Of a stretch of 64,000 nucleotides of DNA, positions 18,381 through 27,549 are shown piece by piece. The position numbers were made by a program, and so were the translations under genes. How positions within the stretch are numbered: the first letter of the stretch is position 1; every line of letters begins with the position of its first letter. A model generated the notes under the pieces. It made no database searches. It saw only the letters and a program-made list of their open reading frames with translations, and had not been told where the DNA came from. Origin of the DNA: Borrelia sp. P9F1 (GTDB taxonomy: Bacteria > Spirochaetota > Spirochaetia > Borreliales > Borreliaceae); NCBI RefSeq assembly GCF_030436115.1, contig NZ_CP129407.1:341346-405345 (forward strand), given 5' to 3'.

Positions 18381-19814
18381 ATGATAAAAAAATTAACAAA
18401 AATAGTAGCAACAATATCTGACCTTAGATGCGACCCGGAACACATAAAAGATTTATATGAAGCAGGAGTTAACGTAATAAGGCTTAATACTGCTCATCAA
18501 TCTCATGAAGATGCTCTGAAAGTAATTAACAATGTTAGACAAGTTTCAAATAAAATAGCACTAATGATTGACACAAAAGGACCAGAAGTTAGAACGGCAA
18601 ATATTGACACCCCTATTTCCGTTAAAATGGGAGACAGGATAATAGTCTCAGCATCGCCTGTTAACAACCCTAACTCATTTCAAACTAATTACGACAACTT
18701 TGTTAATGAGGTTCCAAATGGCTCTAGGATTCTTATCGACGACGGCGAGCTTGAAATGATTGTCATTGAAAAACTAGCAGACAGATTGATTTGTGAGATT
18801 AAAAACGACGGACAAATTAAAAATAAAAAATCAATAAATACGCCAGGAGTTCCGCTTAAGTTAAAATCTGTAACTGAAAAGGATAAAGGTTTTATTGAGC
18901 TTGCGGCAAAACAAAATATTGATTTTATTGCTCATTCATTTGTAAGACATGAAAAGGATATTCAAGACGTTAAAGATATATTAAATACAGCTGGGAATCC
19001 TGATGTAAAAATCATTTCCAAGGTTGAAAATCAAGAAGGAATTGACAATATTGAAGAGATTGTAAAGGCTTCCTATGGAATCATGGTAGCAAGAGGAGAC
19101 ATGGGAGTTGAAATACCTGCTGAAGATGTTCCCTTGGCACAAATTAAAATAACTCAAGCTTGCATCAAGTATGGAGTTCCAGTGATTACTGCAACACAAA
19201 TGCTTCACTCAATGATTGAAAATCCAAGACCCACAAGAGCGGAGGTTTCTGATGTTGCTAATGCTATCCTAAATGGTACAGATGCTATTATGCTGTCTGG
19301 TGAAACAGCTTACGGTAAATATCCAGTTGAAGCTGTTAAGATGATGACTAGGGTCGCTAGAGAGGTTGAAAAACATAGGGAAAAAACATTATTTAGGGAC
19401 GAAATTTTCTGTAGCAAAAGAATAATCAGGAATTATATTATCAAATGTGCAATTGACTCAACAAAGATAATGCCCGTAAAAGCTATTATTGTTGACTCGT
19501 TGAAGGGAAGGACTGCAAGAGTAATGGCCACATATAGGGCAAGTGTTCCTTTGTTTATTACAACAAGCAATGAAAGGATTGCAAGAGAACTATCCCTTTC
19601 TTACGGCGTTTATTCCAATCTTGTTGATAATAGCTTCAAAAGAACAACTGAGTTTGTAGTGACTTCTCTTGAACTACTAAAGACACAAGGAATAGTTGAA
19701 GATTCAGACACTGTGGTCATTATATCGGGAAACCCAAACAGAGATGCAAGCAAGGGTACGGAATTTATGGAGATAAATACAGTAGAAGACGCAATTAAGG
19801 GACGAAACATATAA
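18381..19814 (+). CDS. pyk: Pyruvate kinase
   Basis: Last ATP-producing step of glycolysis, PEP to pyruvate. 477 residues. KIVATISDLRCDPEHIKDLY and GVNVIRLNTAHQSHED at the N-terminus (family 'G.nv.RlN.SHg'), metal/substrate residues in MIDTKGPEVRT, the active-site signature FIAHSFVRHEKDI / IISKVENQEGIDNI, MVARGDMGVEIP, and TRAEVSDVANAILNGTDAIM. The usual PK C-terminal domain is present. Ser in 'NxSHg' is replaced by Ala (NTAHQSHE). Preceded by its own good promoter; followed closely by the MEMO-like gene. Confidence 0.96.
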   Translation: MIKKLTKIVATISDLRCDPEHIKDLYEAGVNVIRLNTAHQSHEDALKVINNVRQVSNKIALMIDTKGPEVRTANIDTPISVKMGDRIIVSASPVNNPNSFQTNYDNFVNEVPNGSRILIDDGELEMIVIEKLADRLICEIKNDGQIKNKKSINTPGVPLKLKSVTEKDKGFIELAAKQNIDFIAHSFVRHEKDIQDVKDILNTAGNPDVKIISKVENQEGIDNIEEIVKASYGIMVARGDMGVEIPAEDVPLAQIKITQACIKYGVPVITATQMLHSMIENPRPTRAEVSDVANAILNGTDAIMLSGETAYGKYPVEAVKMMTRVAREVEKHREKTLFRDEIFCSKRIIRNYIIKCAIDSTKIMPVKAIIVDSLKGRTARVMATYRASVPLFITTSNERIARELSLSYGVYSNLVDNSFKRTTEFVVTSLELLKTQGIVEDSDTVVIISGNPNRDASKGTEFMEINTVEDAIKGRNI

Positions 19815-19885
19815 ACAAAATAAGAAACAGTTTAGTTAATAACATTTTTTACTCAGACATCAGGCTCGACCCGGATTTACTAAAC

Positions 19886-20572
19886 TTGCATGAAAGAAAA
19901 ACTCATAAAGCACTTCTGGTCAGTTATGGGGGTTATGAGTTTTTCCTAAAAAATTCTCACTTGTTTCTGAAAGTAATAACCAAGGATACAAGAAATGTTT
20001 TTATATTCTCACAAACAAAGGAAAACTCGCAGGTTAACATTTCAACTCACAAGGCTTGGAATATATTCAAATCAAAAATCGACGTGAATTTGAACATAAT
20101 AAAATCGCTGCAAAATCTTGAATTTACAAACACGGAAGACAAAATAATAGAAAACGACCACAAAATTGAGATAGTGCTAAATTTCATCAAAGACATGACA
20201 AAAGAGATAAAGATCATACCCATCATATTGGGTATGCTTAACTACAAAACCCTTAAAGCATTCTGCGAATTTTTAAATGCATTTACAAAAAAGAAGGAAA
20301 ACTCTTTCCTTTTCCTTTCTCACTTTACTTCACGCTCTACAAACCAAAACAAGGCCATCAAGCTGGAATCAACCTTAAAAGAGCTCTTACTTGACGACAA
20401 TATAAATTCCTCCCTTATTCTAGAACACTATAACGCACACAAGATACTGCCTGAAAACATAATTGCAATAGTAATAGCTCACAAACTCTTCCAAAAATTT
20501 GAATTCACACAAAGCGAAGCCGTAAGCAACAACAACGAACATTTAATAATAGGAAATATACTAATAAAATAG
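19886..20572 (+). CDS. MEMO1-like (AmmeMemoRadiSam protein B-like) protein, degenerate
   Basis: At least 228 residues from a TTG at 19886. The frame is open back to the pyk stop, and the upstream codons read KIRNSLVNNIFYSDIRLDPD, which is protein-like, so the true start may be an ATA at 19811 overlapping the pyk stop, 8 bases after AAGGGA. LLVSYGGYEF resembles the family's 'iiPHAGY.fSG', IIPIILGMLNY resembles 'ivPilvG', and FLFLSHFTSRS resembles 'vaSSDlSHy'. The first His is lost (SYGGY for PHAGY), so metal binding is doubtful. MEMO proteins are related to non-haem iron dioxygenases; the bacterial function is unknown. Counterpart of BB0349 by order. Confidence 0.65.
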   Translation: MHERKTHKALLVSYGGYEFFLKNSHLFLKVITKDTRNVFIFSQTKENSQVNISTHKAWNIFKSKIDVNLNIIKSLQNLEFTNTEDKIIENDHKIEIVLNFIKDMTKEIKIIPIILGMLNYKTLKAFCEFLNAFTKKKENSFLFLSHFTSRSTNQNKAIKLESTLKELLLDDNINSSLILEHYNAHKILPENIIAIVIAHKLFQKFEFTQSEAVSNNNEHLIIGNILIK

Positions 20573-20577
20573 AAGTT

Positions 20578-20856
20578 CTAAACAAAATCTTTCAACCTTT
20601 TGCAATTTTTCTTCAAAAAAACATCAAGGCCAACCTTTGAAATACTCCTTAAAGCATCAGCAGAAACCCTAATACCAACCCTTCTCCCCAGCTCAGGGAT
20701 AAAAAATTTCTTGTTAACTAAATTCACCTTAAAAGTTCTCCTAGTTTTAACACCAATATGCTGGCCCGCTCCTCCCTTTCTTTTAGCAAGACCCTTCCTC
20801 GGCACGTTATTCCCAAACAATGTACCCTTTCCTGTTATCTCACACTCTCTACCCAT
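20578..20856 (-). CDS. rpmB: Ribosomal protein L28
   Basis: 92 residues. CEITGKGTLFGNNVPRKG is the family's N-terminus, followed by KTRRTFKVNL and RVSADALRSISKVGLDVFL. AGGAG precedes the ATG. Separated by 9 bases from the DUF5312-like gene upstream and almost abutting the converging MEMO-like gene downstream (5 bp), with no obvious hairpin terminator. Confidence 0.96.
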   Translation of the reverse strand: MGRECEITGKGTLFGNNVPRKGLAKRKGGAGQHIGVKTRRTFKVNLVNKKFFIPELGRRVGIRVSADALRSISKVGLDVFLKKNCKRLKDFV

Positions 20857-20865
20857 CCAAAACTC

Positions 20866-22425
20866 CTAAACCACCTGTTTCTTTTCTAGATATAAATTCA
20901 TCAATTTTAAAAATAAACCCAAACTATCCGTCACGCCCTTAATTATACTACCAAAGTTTAAATTATTTCCATATGTTTTTACAAGATCAACATCAAGCTC
21001 CTTCCAGTTATAAATCAATTCCCTTTCCGAAGAAGGCTTAACATAATCTTCTAAACAATCCCTCAACCTCTGCTCCATAGAATAAATTATTGAATAATAC
21101 TCACTTAATAATACAAAAGCCTTTTTATTAATATCTGCAACTATACTTATTAACAACTTCTCCGACGACTTATCTCCAACAGAAGCTCTGTGCAAGAGAG
21201 CCTTAATTCTGTTACCATAGTTTCCATGCTCACCAAGGTTGTTATCAAAATCAACAAGACTTGAGTAAGTATTAACTAAAGAGTGCATGTCATTAGACAT
21301 ATTCCTTGAAATTTCAATATCTTTCCACTGCCCCTTAATGATGAGAATATTGACGATATCATTAAGTTCTTTTTTAACAAAATTGATCACATAAGTTTTC
21401 AAATAGCCCAACAATTCATAATAAACATATCCGGGAGTGCTAACAATTTTAGATGCAATCTTAGCGTTCATCTTTTCATTGTAATTATCCAAATGCAAAA
21501 TCGTACCCGCAGGAAACAACTTTTCAGCCAAAATCCTAGATTTACTATTTTTTTGTAAAACCTTAATCTTTTCTATTTCATTTGAAACGTGCTTTGAAAG
21601 ATCATTGAAAAATGCTTTAGCCATAGGCCTTGGCTTCTTTCCATTAGATATAGGAAAATAATCGGGATCCCCACTAACATACCTTACAAGATACAAAATT
21701 TCCTTACTTTTATTTATTTCAATAATTGAAGACATTGTCTTAAGCCAAACGCTCGGTTTGAGAGGAAAACTTTCCTTATCTCCATATACCCCTGAAAGAA
21801 TATCATATAGATTTTTCCAAACGGAGGAATCTACAATGGAGTATATACTCTCCAAGAAATCCTTAATCTCATCAAGAATCGAACCACAGCCAACCGCACT
21901 AAATCTAGGCCTATAGACAAAATCATCCTCCGGAAACAAACTATCAAAATTTTTAATAAGTGAATGGTACGGGTATAAAACTAAATCAAAAAAGACATAC
22001 AAAGCCCCACAAGTCTCATCTATTAACCTAATTTGCTCCTGAGTTACGTTCTTAAATAGGTATTCTAAATTATTATTCAAATTTTTGGGTACATCAGCCG
22101 TAAAATTAGTAATATCACTTGCTGAAAAAGAGCAAATATAATCCAAAGCCTTCCTCTGGTTTTCAACCAGATAATGCTCAACAACGAAATGAATTATTTT
22201 GTTTGAATTTCTATACCTTTGTACAAAAAGCCTTAAAGGAGCAAAAGTTCTGTAAAGATTATAGACAAATTTAGCAAACTGAGGCAAAGCTTGTATTTTT
22301 GAAGCATTAAAAAAGTTGCCTACCTTATCCAGATTATTCTTCAGCTCTCTAATCCTTCTATGCCTCAACTGTTCAGGAGTGAGCTCTTTATTAAAAATAG
22401 AAAATAAAAAATCAAATAAACCCAA
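20866..22425 (-). CDS. Spirochaete-specific helical protein (DUF5312-like)
   Basis: About 519 residues from a TTG at 22423-22425, chosen because GGGGAG lies ten bases before it and MGLFDFLFSIFNKELTPEQ is a natural beginning; the frame stays open to 22464. No signal peptide or clear membrane helix. Strongly helical, with RHRRIRELKNNLDKVGNFFN near the N-terminus and many Tyr/Phe-rich helices. It looks like the family of unknown function shared by Borrelia and Treponema (I believe DUF5312). No catalytic motif visible. Co-transcribed with rpmB. Function unknown. Confidence 0.8.
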   Translation of the reverse strand: MGLFDFLFSIFNKELTPEQLRHRRIRELKNNLDKVGNFFNASKIQALPQFAKFVYNLYRTFAPLRLFVQRYRNSNKIIHFVVEHYLVENQRKALDYICSFSASDITNFTADVPKNLNNNLEYLFKNVTQEQIRLIDETCGALYVFFDLVLYPYHSLIKNFDSLFPEDDFVYRPRFSAVGCGSILDEIKDFLESIYSIVDSSVWKNLYDILSGVYGDKESFPLKPSVWLKTMSSIIEINKSKEILYLVRYVSGDPDYFPISNGKKPRPMAKAFFNDLSKHVSNEIEKIKVLQKNSKSRILAEKLFPAGTILHLDNYNEKMNAKIASKIVSTPGYVYYELLGYLKTYVINFVKKELNDIVNILIIKGQWKDIEISRNMSNDMHSLVNTYSSLVDFDNNLGEHGNYGNRIKALLHRASVGDKSSEKLLISIVADINKKAFVLLSEYYSIIYSMEQRLRDCLEDYVKPSSERELIYNWKELDVDLVKTYGNNLNFGSIIKGVTDSLGLFLKLMNLYLEKKQVV

Positions 22426-22543
22426 ACTTACCAATCTCCCCGCTAAAACCGGACACAGAACCAAATATCTTTTTAATCACTAGTGCTACCAAAATTATAC
22501 ATAATTTATTGTAAAATAAAAGGAGATATAGTAAATAATTTTT

Positions 22544-23647
22544 ATGTACGTGAAGACCCCGTTTTTAATCACAGCTTTTACTTTAATACTTGGCTGTTCG
22601 AAATACGATAATGTGGTCCTGCTAACCGATAGCAAAATTGTTCCGTTTTATGTATCCCAATTCAATATAGAAAACAAAGCGAATTTTATAGTTAAATACA
22701 AGGAACACATTAATAAGCAAATAATTAACAAAGAAAATGCTCAAGTAGTAATATCAAAAACCATAGACAATGTCGATATAATTAAAAATTTTAAAAACAT
22801 TCAAAAATATTATTATCCAGATTATCCAGTATTAAATAAGATATCTGAAGAGTTCACCCACAGAATTATTCCATTGGGTTTTAACATTCCAATCCTAATA
22901 CATAAAAACGAATACAACATAAAACAGTACATTGATATGCAGGATATTAAAACAATGTACAAACTCTTTCAAAGGGAAAAAAAATTCTTCGTTTCTCCTT
23001 ACATTTCTGAAAATCTTTTCTATATGATATCTAAAATAAACGAAGTAAACTTTCATTTCCTAAGTAATAATCTGGAATATGATGAAAAAAAGGTGCTAAA
23101 CATAACGGACTACTTTAAATCATTTCTGGATGTAAATGAACTTAAACTACAGAAAGAATTTGCAGAGAAATACCAATATCTGAAATTAGAAAATATACTA
23201 CTTGAAAAGAATACACTTTTAATAGCAAGCCTAACTGATTTAGAATATTACAAAGGGTTAAATAAAGATATCAGAAACAAAATTAATTTTTCGTACTTAA
23301 CAAACCAAAACAAAAAATCAACAATATCCAACGTAAGCTTTATGGGAGTTAGGGAACTATCACAATCCATAGAAAGATTTATCATCTGGATACTAGATAA
23401 AGAAAGACAAAAAAAACTAATTGAGCTTAAAAACAGGAATAAATTCAATGAACATTTCGGCTTTGTAGATGGTTTTACACCCTATAAAAGCTTAAATTTA
23501 CAATTAAATTTCAAAAAAGAAATTCCTCCTTTTATCTTCGATGAAAATTACATAGATCAAACTTCATATATACCCAACAAAAAACAGACAGAAAAGGAAA
23601 ACAAAATAGTTAATGAATTGTTCTTATCATCAATAATTAAAACCTAA
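22544..23647 (+). CDS. Lipoprotein of unknown function, substrate-binding-protein-like
   Basis: 367 residues: signal peptide with a lipobox (TLILGC, Cys at 18) and a mature part rich in Lys, Asn and Ile. The pattern resembles a periplasmic binding protein: an N-terminal VVLLTDSKIVPFYVSQF strand-helix start and near the C-terminus RFIIWILDKERQKKLIEL, like the 'f..wilS.egQ' helix of ABC binding proteins. I do not recognise a specific family. AGGAG lies 18 bases before the ATG at 22544, rather far; ATT 22538 or ATA 22535 would be better spaced but are rare starts. Divergent from the DUF5312-like gene; converges on the next gene with 7 bp between the stops. Confidence 0.75.
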   Translation: MYVKTPFLITAFTLILGCSKYDNVVLLTDSKIVPFYVSQFNIENKANFIVKYKEHINKQIINKENAQVVISKTIDNVDIIKNFKNIQKYYYPDYPVLNKISEEFTHRIIPLGFNIPILIHKNEYNIKQYIDMQDIKTMYKLFQREKKFFVSPYISENLFYMISKINEVNFHFLSNNLEYDEKKVLNITDYFKSFLDVNELKLQKEFAEKYQYLKLENILLEKNTLLIASLTDLEYYKGLNKDIRNKINFSYLTNQNKKSTISNVSFMGVRELSQSIERFIIWILDKERQKKLIELKNRNKFNEHFGFVDGFTPYKSLNLQLNFKKEIPPFIFDENYIDQTSYIPNKKQTEKENKIVNELFLSSIIKT

Positions 23648-23654
23648 ATTGAAA

Positions 23655-25445
23655 TTAAGATTCCCTATAGTTAAATCGTATTAAATAGGATATAACAATT
23701 AGTAAAAGAAAAATAACAAGAATAAAGGGCACGTAAATGTTAGCAAATATTTGAATAAAGACAGCCATTAGAACAAACAATAAATAATTCGCAAAAATTG
23801 AAATAATAACTGAAAACATAGCTATCATTAAGCATACTAGAGATGTTACAAGTTTAGAGCCTAACTTAAAACTTACCCTAGAAGACACAGCAATAAATAA
23901 TATCCCCCATAAAACCAGTAAAACAGGGTTTGCTAACAATAAAAGACTGAAAGAAAAAACACTTACTAATCTTAAGTTTAGCGCCTCAACTTGACTAAAA
24001 GCACTTAAAAGCCCCTGGACAGTCAAAAACATGTTACTACTAGAATTCGAAAATAAATGTAAATTATTAACATCTTTAGTAATGCTAATAATACCAAGAC
24101 CGCTTAAATCAAAGTCCCCAGATGATACAATAATTTTAGTAGCAGTAACACTGCTGTGCTCATTATCTTTGTCCAATACGTTTTGATAAATCTCATTACC
24201 TCGAAGAGTGGCAAATGGAACTTTAATGTGCAATACAACATTACCCGATCTGTTAAACCTAATCAGTTCAAAATTCTTAACCATTTTTACATAAGAGATT
24301 TCATTCACAATCTTTTGCATATAAATATAATCATAAGTTTGACTCCCAAAGTTAGACTGAAACAGCAACACATCATTTATCCCATGATGTTCATAATATT
24401 TTTCAATCTCATCGAAGAAAAGGTACTCATTTCTAAGTTTTTCTAAAGATTTATTCTTATATCCTAAAATTTCATTATCGTTTGGGAATAATCTATGTAG
24501 CCGCAAGAATCCATAATAGGCAGCTTTAAATTTTTCTGTGTTAAAATACAAAAAATTTCTCTGTTTCTCTTCTAAAACCAAATGTCCTTTTTCACTCTCA
24601 ATGTTCTTACTCTCATTAATAGCCTTAAAAGTTAAATCTAGAAGAGCGGAAAGATCATCATCCCCAGTAGAGGCAAATCCTATATAAGCAAAATAATTAG
24701 CCGTAGGATAATCACCCCTACTAATAAGCTCACTAACAATATCCTGAAAATCTTTTTTAGCAAGTCTCTTAATCAAATATGTCTTAATAGTGTTTTTAAC
24801 TTTTTCCAGATCAATATCGTAAGTAGGCATTCTATCATACTCTGATTTCACTAAGTAATAATTAGTAGAAAGTTCATCATTATCAAAATCAATAAGCCTC
24901 ATTTTGTTATAAATCCTAATTAAATCCTCAAGATATTTTTTTTTCCTCTTCATAGCCTCTATTAAATCATTCGCACCCACAAACCTGCTTGACGACAAAT
25001 TCATGTCTATACTCTTCACTTTGTTTGCGATCTCATTTGCCTGGTTTTCCAAAAGATTATATCTCTCATAACTATATCTATATTCACTCATTTGAATAAG
25101 GGCATAAGGCAGAATAAAATTAAAAATAAGAGAAGCAACAATTCCTATTATGAAAAACAAAAGTACAAATGGGTAAAATCTTTTAAGCAAATACCCTCTA
25201 TACTCTTTCAAATAACGCCTTATTTCATAACTACTTAAAAAAATAAAGTAAGCACAAACAAAAAAAATAAAAAACCCATTAAAATAACGATGAACACTCA
25301 AAACAGTGTCGAAGAATGTGGCTGCTAATTTATACTTCTCTAAATAATCTGATCCCCAAAAATAGGTGTAACAAAAAATTAAACAAATAAACAAGAATAA
25401 ATAAATAACAAAATTGCTTACAAAAGCATACAACTCTCTTTTCAT
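23655..25445 (-). CDS. Large membrane protein of unknown function with TPR-like middle
   Basis: 596 residues. Three hydrophobic segments in the first ~120 residues (FVIYLFLFICLIFCYTYF; FIFFVCAYFIFLSSY; FVLLFFIIGIVASLIFNFIL), a ~330-residue soluble region, then three or four membrane helices at the C-terminus ending in a short basic tail. The soluble part includes a TPR-like helical hairpin (FKAAYYGFLRLHRLFPNDNE) followed by a beta-rich portion. The topology mirrors that of the neighbouring gene at 25451. No recognised family. Starts 5 bases after the stop of that neighbour, so the two are likely made together. Counterpart of BB0353 by order. Confidence 0.75.
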   Translation of the reverse strand: MKRELYAFVSNFVIYLFLFICLIFCYTYFWGSDYLEKYKLAATFFDTVLSVHRYFNGFFIFFVCAYFIFLSSYEIRRYLKEYRGYLLKRFYPFVLLFFIIGIVASLIFNFILPYALIQMSEYRYSYERYNLLENQANEIANKVKSIDMNLSSSRFVGANDLIEAMKRKKKYLEDLIRIYNKMRLIDFDNDELSTNYYLVKSEYDRMPTYDIDLEKVKNTIKTYLIKRLAKKDFQDIVSELISRGDYPTANYFAYIGFASTGDDDLSALLDLTFKAINESKNIESEKGHLVLEEKQRNFLYFNTEKFKAAYYGFLRLHRLFPNDNEILGYKNKSLEKLRNEYLFFDEIEKYYEHHGINDVLLFQSNFGSQTYDYIYMQKIVNEISYVKMVKNFELIRFNRSGNVVLHIKVPFATLRGNEIYQNVLDKDNEHSSVTATKIIVSSGDFDLSGLGIISITKDVNNLHLFSNSSSNMFLTVQGLLSAFSQVEALNLRLVSVFSFSLLLLANPVLLVLWGILFIAVSSRVSFKLGSKLVTSLVCLMIAMFSVIISIFANYLLFVLMAVFIQIFANIYVPFILVIFLLLIVISYLIRFNYRES

Positions 25446-25450
25446 AAACT

Positions 25451-26383
25451 CTACAAATTACTATCACCCTCACTAACCTTAATACAATCGGAAATAAACC
25501 CGAATAGATAAACAGAAAAGAAGGTCAGGATACAAAAAACAAAAGGAACATAATCAGATACTAAACTCCTTCCCAAAATTGAGTCAAAATCATTGGGAAA
25601 CTCAACCGCATAAAGATTATAAACTTTAAAAAATAACATGACAAAGACAGGATAAAGAAAAAGAGAAAAACCACTTGAAAATATAAGGCTGAAAATATAA
25701 GAAAATGAAAATAAAAGCAAACCAAACCCAAAGATGTTCAATACCAAAGCAACATGCCCCAAAGATAGAAAAAAATTATTTAAGGTCTCCAAATCATTAA
25801 AAACATAGCTAATCAGATCACTATATGTTCTCTGTACCCAAAATTTACCTTTTTCAGAATAAATAATATTGGCTCTAGGAAAGTCTGGACTATATGAAAA
25901 TCCACTACCCCCCCCACTATCATCTTTATGCTCTACCTTTAAAAACCCCTTAAAGCCAAACGATTTGACATCATTACTGTATAAAACTAATTTATCATCG
26001 AAGAAATGCACTATCCCATCCCTAATAACCCTGTCACTCTTTTGACTAAGACCTACGAATACAGTATGAAAGTTATAAGACGCCTGAAATCCAAAATAAG
26101 ACAACGCCAATATGAAAACAAAAGTGAAGAAACGCAAATTCCTAGATATCCTTAAAACATCTACACTGAAGGGATAAGAAATTCTTATAAAGGTACAAAC
26201 TAAAGCCAAAGGAAAGGCATAAAGGTAAGCATCATGATAAAGTTCGTAATCAAAAATAGAAAAATTTACATATAGAAATTTATACCTCAAATAAAACGTA
26301 CAAAGAAAGACAAATGACAAGACAAAAAACACAAAAACAAATCTACAAGACAACAAAAAAACGAATCTTAAAACATCGAACAT
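25451..26383 (-). CDS. Membrane protein of unknown function paired with the preceding large membrane protein
   Basis: 310 residues from ATG 26383 (AGGGA seven bases upstream; the longer frame starts at a TTG at 26407). Three hydrophobic helices in residues ~1-120, a soluble domain of about 85 residues with VIRDGIVHFFDDKLVLYSND, then several C-terminal helices. A G8 tract (25908-25915) codes Gly-Gly-Gly at about 157-159 in that domain. Same TM-soluble-TM plan as the downstream gene, suggesting a two-subunit assembly. No family recognised. Confidence 0.75.
   Translation of the reverse strand: MFDVLRFVFLLSCRFVFVFFVLSFVFLCTFYLRYKFLYVNFSIFDYELYHDAYLYAFPLALVCTFIRISYPFSVDVLRISRNLRFFTFVFILALSYFGFQASYNFHTVFVGLSQKSDRVIRDGIVHFFDDKLVLYSNDVKSFGFKGFLKVEHKDDSGGGSGFSYSPDFPRANIIYSEKGKFWVQRTYSDLISYVFNDLETLNNFFLSLGHVALVLNIFGFGLLLFSFSYIFSLIFSSGFSLFLYPVFVMLFFKVYNLYAVEFPNDFDSILGRSLVSDYVPFVFCILTFFSVYLFGFISDCIKVSEGDSNL
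25908..25915 (-). repeat. Eight-base G tract inside the paired membrane-protein gene
   Basis: C8 on the plus strand, G8 on the coding strand, encoding three glycines in the soluble domain. Confidence 0.85.
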
Positions 26384-26412
26384 AACATAATCCCTAGTCG
26401 AAAACAAATGTT

Positions 26413-26898
26413 TTAAGACTTTTCAATAGACAAAACATCTTTAATTTTCTGTTTAGCTTCTTCAAAACTAATTTGTAAGGCCAAACTAATTTCATGCTCC
26501 AAAATCAGCTCAAAATCATTTAAAATTCTCTTCTCATAGAAAGGCAACTCTTTCTGAACAGACTTTGTGTACAAAAATTTGTACAATCTAGCAGTGTTTA
26601 ATATGTCACTTTGCTTATAAAAATCATGACTACCATCTTTTATCTTCTTCTGATCTATCTGTCCTTCAAAATCCTTTATAACATCAAAGACTTCCTCTAT
26701 CTTTTCCCTACTAACTAAAGCTCTAATCCCAAGATCACTAGCCCTATCGACCGGAACCATGAAAGTCATCTCATTGAATGGGAAGTATATCTCGTAGTAA
26801 TCAATGAGCTCACCATTAAACTCCTTATTTTGAATATTCTTTATCTTACCCACCCCCTGCATCGGATAAACGATAGCCTGATCTAATACAAACGACAC
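26413..26898 (-). CDS. CarD/CdnL-family RNA polymerase-binding regulator
   Basis: 161 residues. The N-terminal CarD_TRCF domain that binds RNA polymerase beta is visible as QAIVYPMQGVGKI, YYEIYFPFNEMTFMVPVDRA and LGIRALVSREKI; the C-terminal half is a helical DNA-contact domain. Members stabilise open complexes, notably at rRNA promoters. The start is GTG 26896-26898, with AGGGA before it. The stop is 30 bases from the start of the membrane-protein pair. Counterpart of BB0355. Confidence 0.9.
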   Translation of the reverse strand: MSFVLDQAIVYPMQGVGKIKNIQNKEFNGELIDYYEIYFPFNEMTFMVPVDRASDLGIRALVSREKIEEVFDVIKDFEGQIDQKKIKDGSHDFYKQSDILNTARLYKFLYTKSVQKELPFYEKRILNDFELILEHEISLALQISFEEAKQKIKDVLSIEKS

Positions 26899-26952
26899 TT
26901 TTTCCCTCGTATAATAAAATTTTACTAATGTTTAAATCAAAAGAAACTATGA

Positions 26953-27549
26953 CTATAAGAATACACTTAAATTGGTCCTAATACCAAATTTATTGGCATG
27001 AAACAAACCCTCAAGATAGTCACCACCGCAAAAGCTTATTATCACACTAGGAGTAAGCTTATTGATATTTGCAAAAAACATCTCCTTATTCCTCTTGACA
27101 GCCCTCAAATCATAGTAACCTATAAAACTAATCTCTTTATGCGACTCTTTCAGCCTTAAAAAATTCCTCTTAGAAACTACTTTGTCCTCGTCGATAATAT
27201 AGCATGTTTTATATGTATTTTCTAGTATATTCATCAGGACAAGCAAAATTGAATTTGAATCATAACAACCAATATCAACCTTTTTAAAAACCCTGCAAAG
27301 AATTCTCAGTAACCTGGAATTTGAAAAAACAAGTGAAGAAGCCTTAACAAGATTTCTAAATTCTTTAAAGATCAAAAATTTCAACAAGGCCTTAAAATCA
27401 ACAAAAATCACCATTGAATGGTATGGATGAGATAAAAGGTACTCAAATCGACTCGATAACTTATCCCAATTCCTGAATACATCTATTGGAACTCCACAAA
27501 AATAAACCCTGTCCGGTTTTGAATATATATCTTTTAGATTAGCCACCAT
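26953..27549 (-). CDS. WecG/TagA/CpsF (GT26)-like protein
   Basis: 198 residues. VYFCGVPIDVFRNWDKL at the N-terminus recalls the GT26 opening ('v..l.GvpId..t..e....'), and YIIDEDKVVSKRNFLRLKES followed by ISFIGYYD recalls 'llGg.p.v...a...l...yP.l.ivG..dGyf'; VIISFCGGDYLEGLF fits the family's 'dil.vglG.PkQE' strand. The usual acidic catalytic region is not clear, so it may be degenerate. GT26 enzymes make undecaprenyl-linked surface glycans, for which Borrelia has no known pathway. Overlaps the end of rsmE by 11 bases. Assignment by motif resemblance only. Confidence 0.55.
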   Translation of the reverse strand: MVANLKDIYSKPDRVYFCGVPIDVFRNWDKLSSRFEYLLSHPYHSMVIFVDFKALLKFLIFKEFRNLVKASSLVFSNSRLLRILCRVFKKVDIGCYDSNSILLVLMNILENTYKTCYIIDEDKVVSKRNFLRLKESHKEISFIGYYDLRAVKRNKEMFFANINKLTPSVIISFCGGDYLEGLFHANKFGIRTNLSVFL

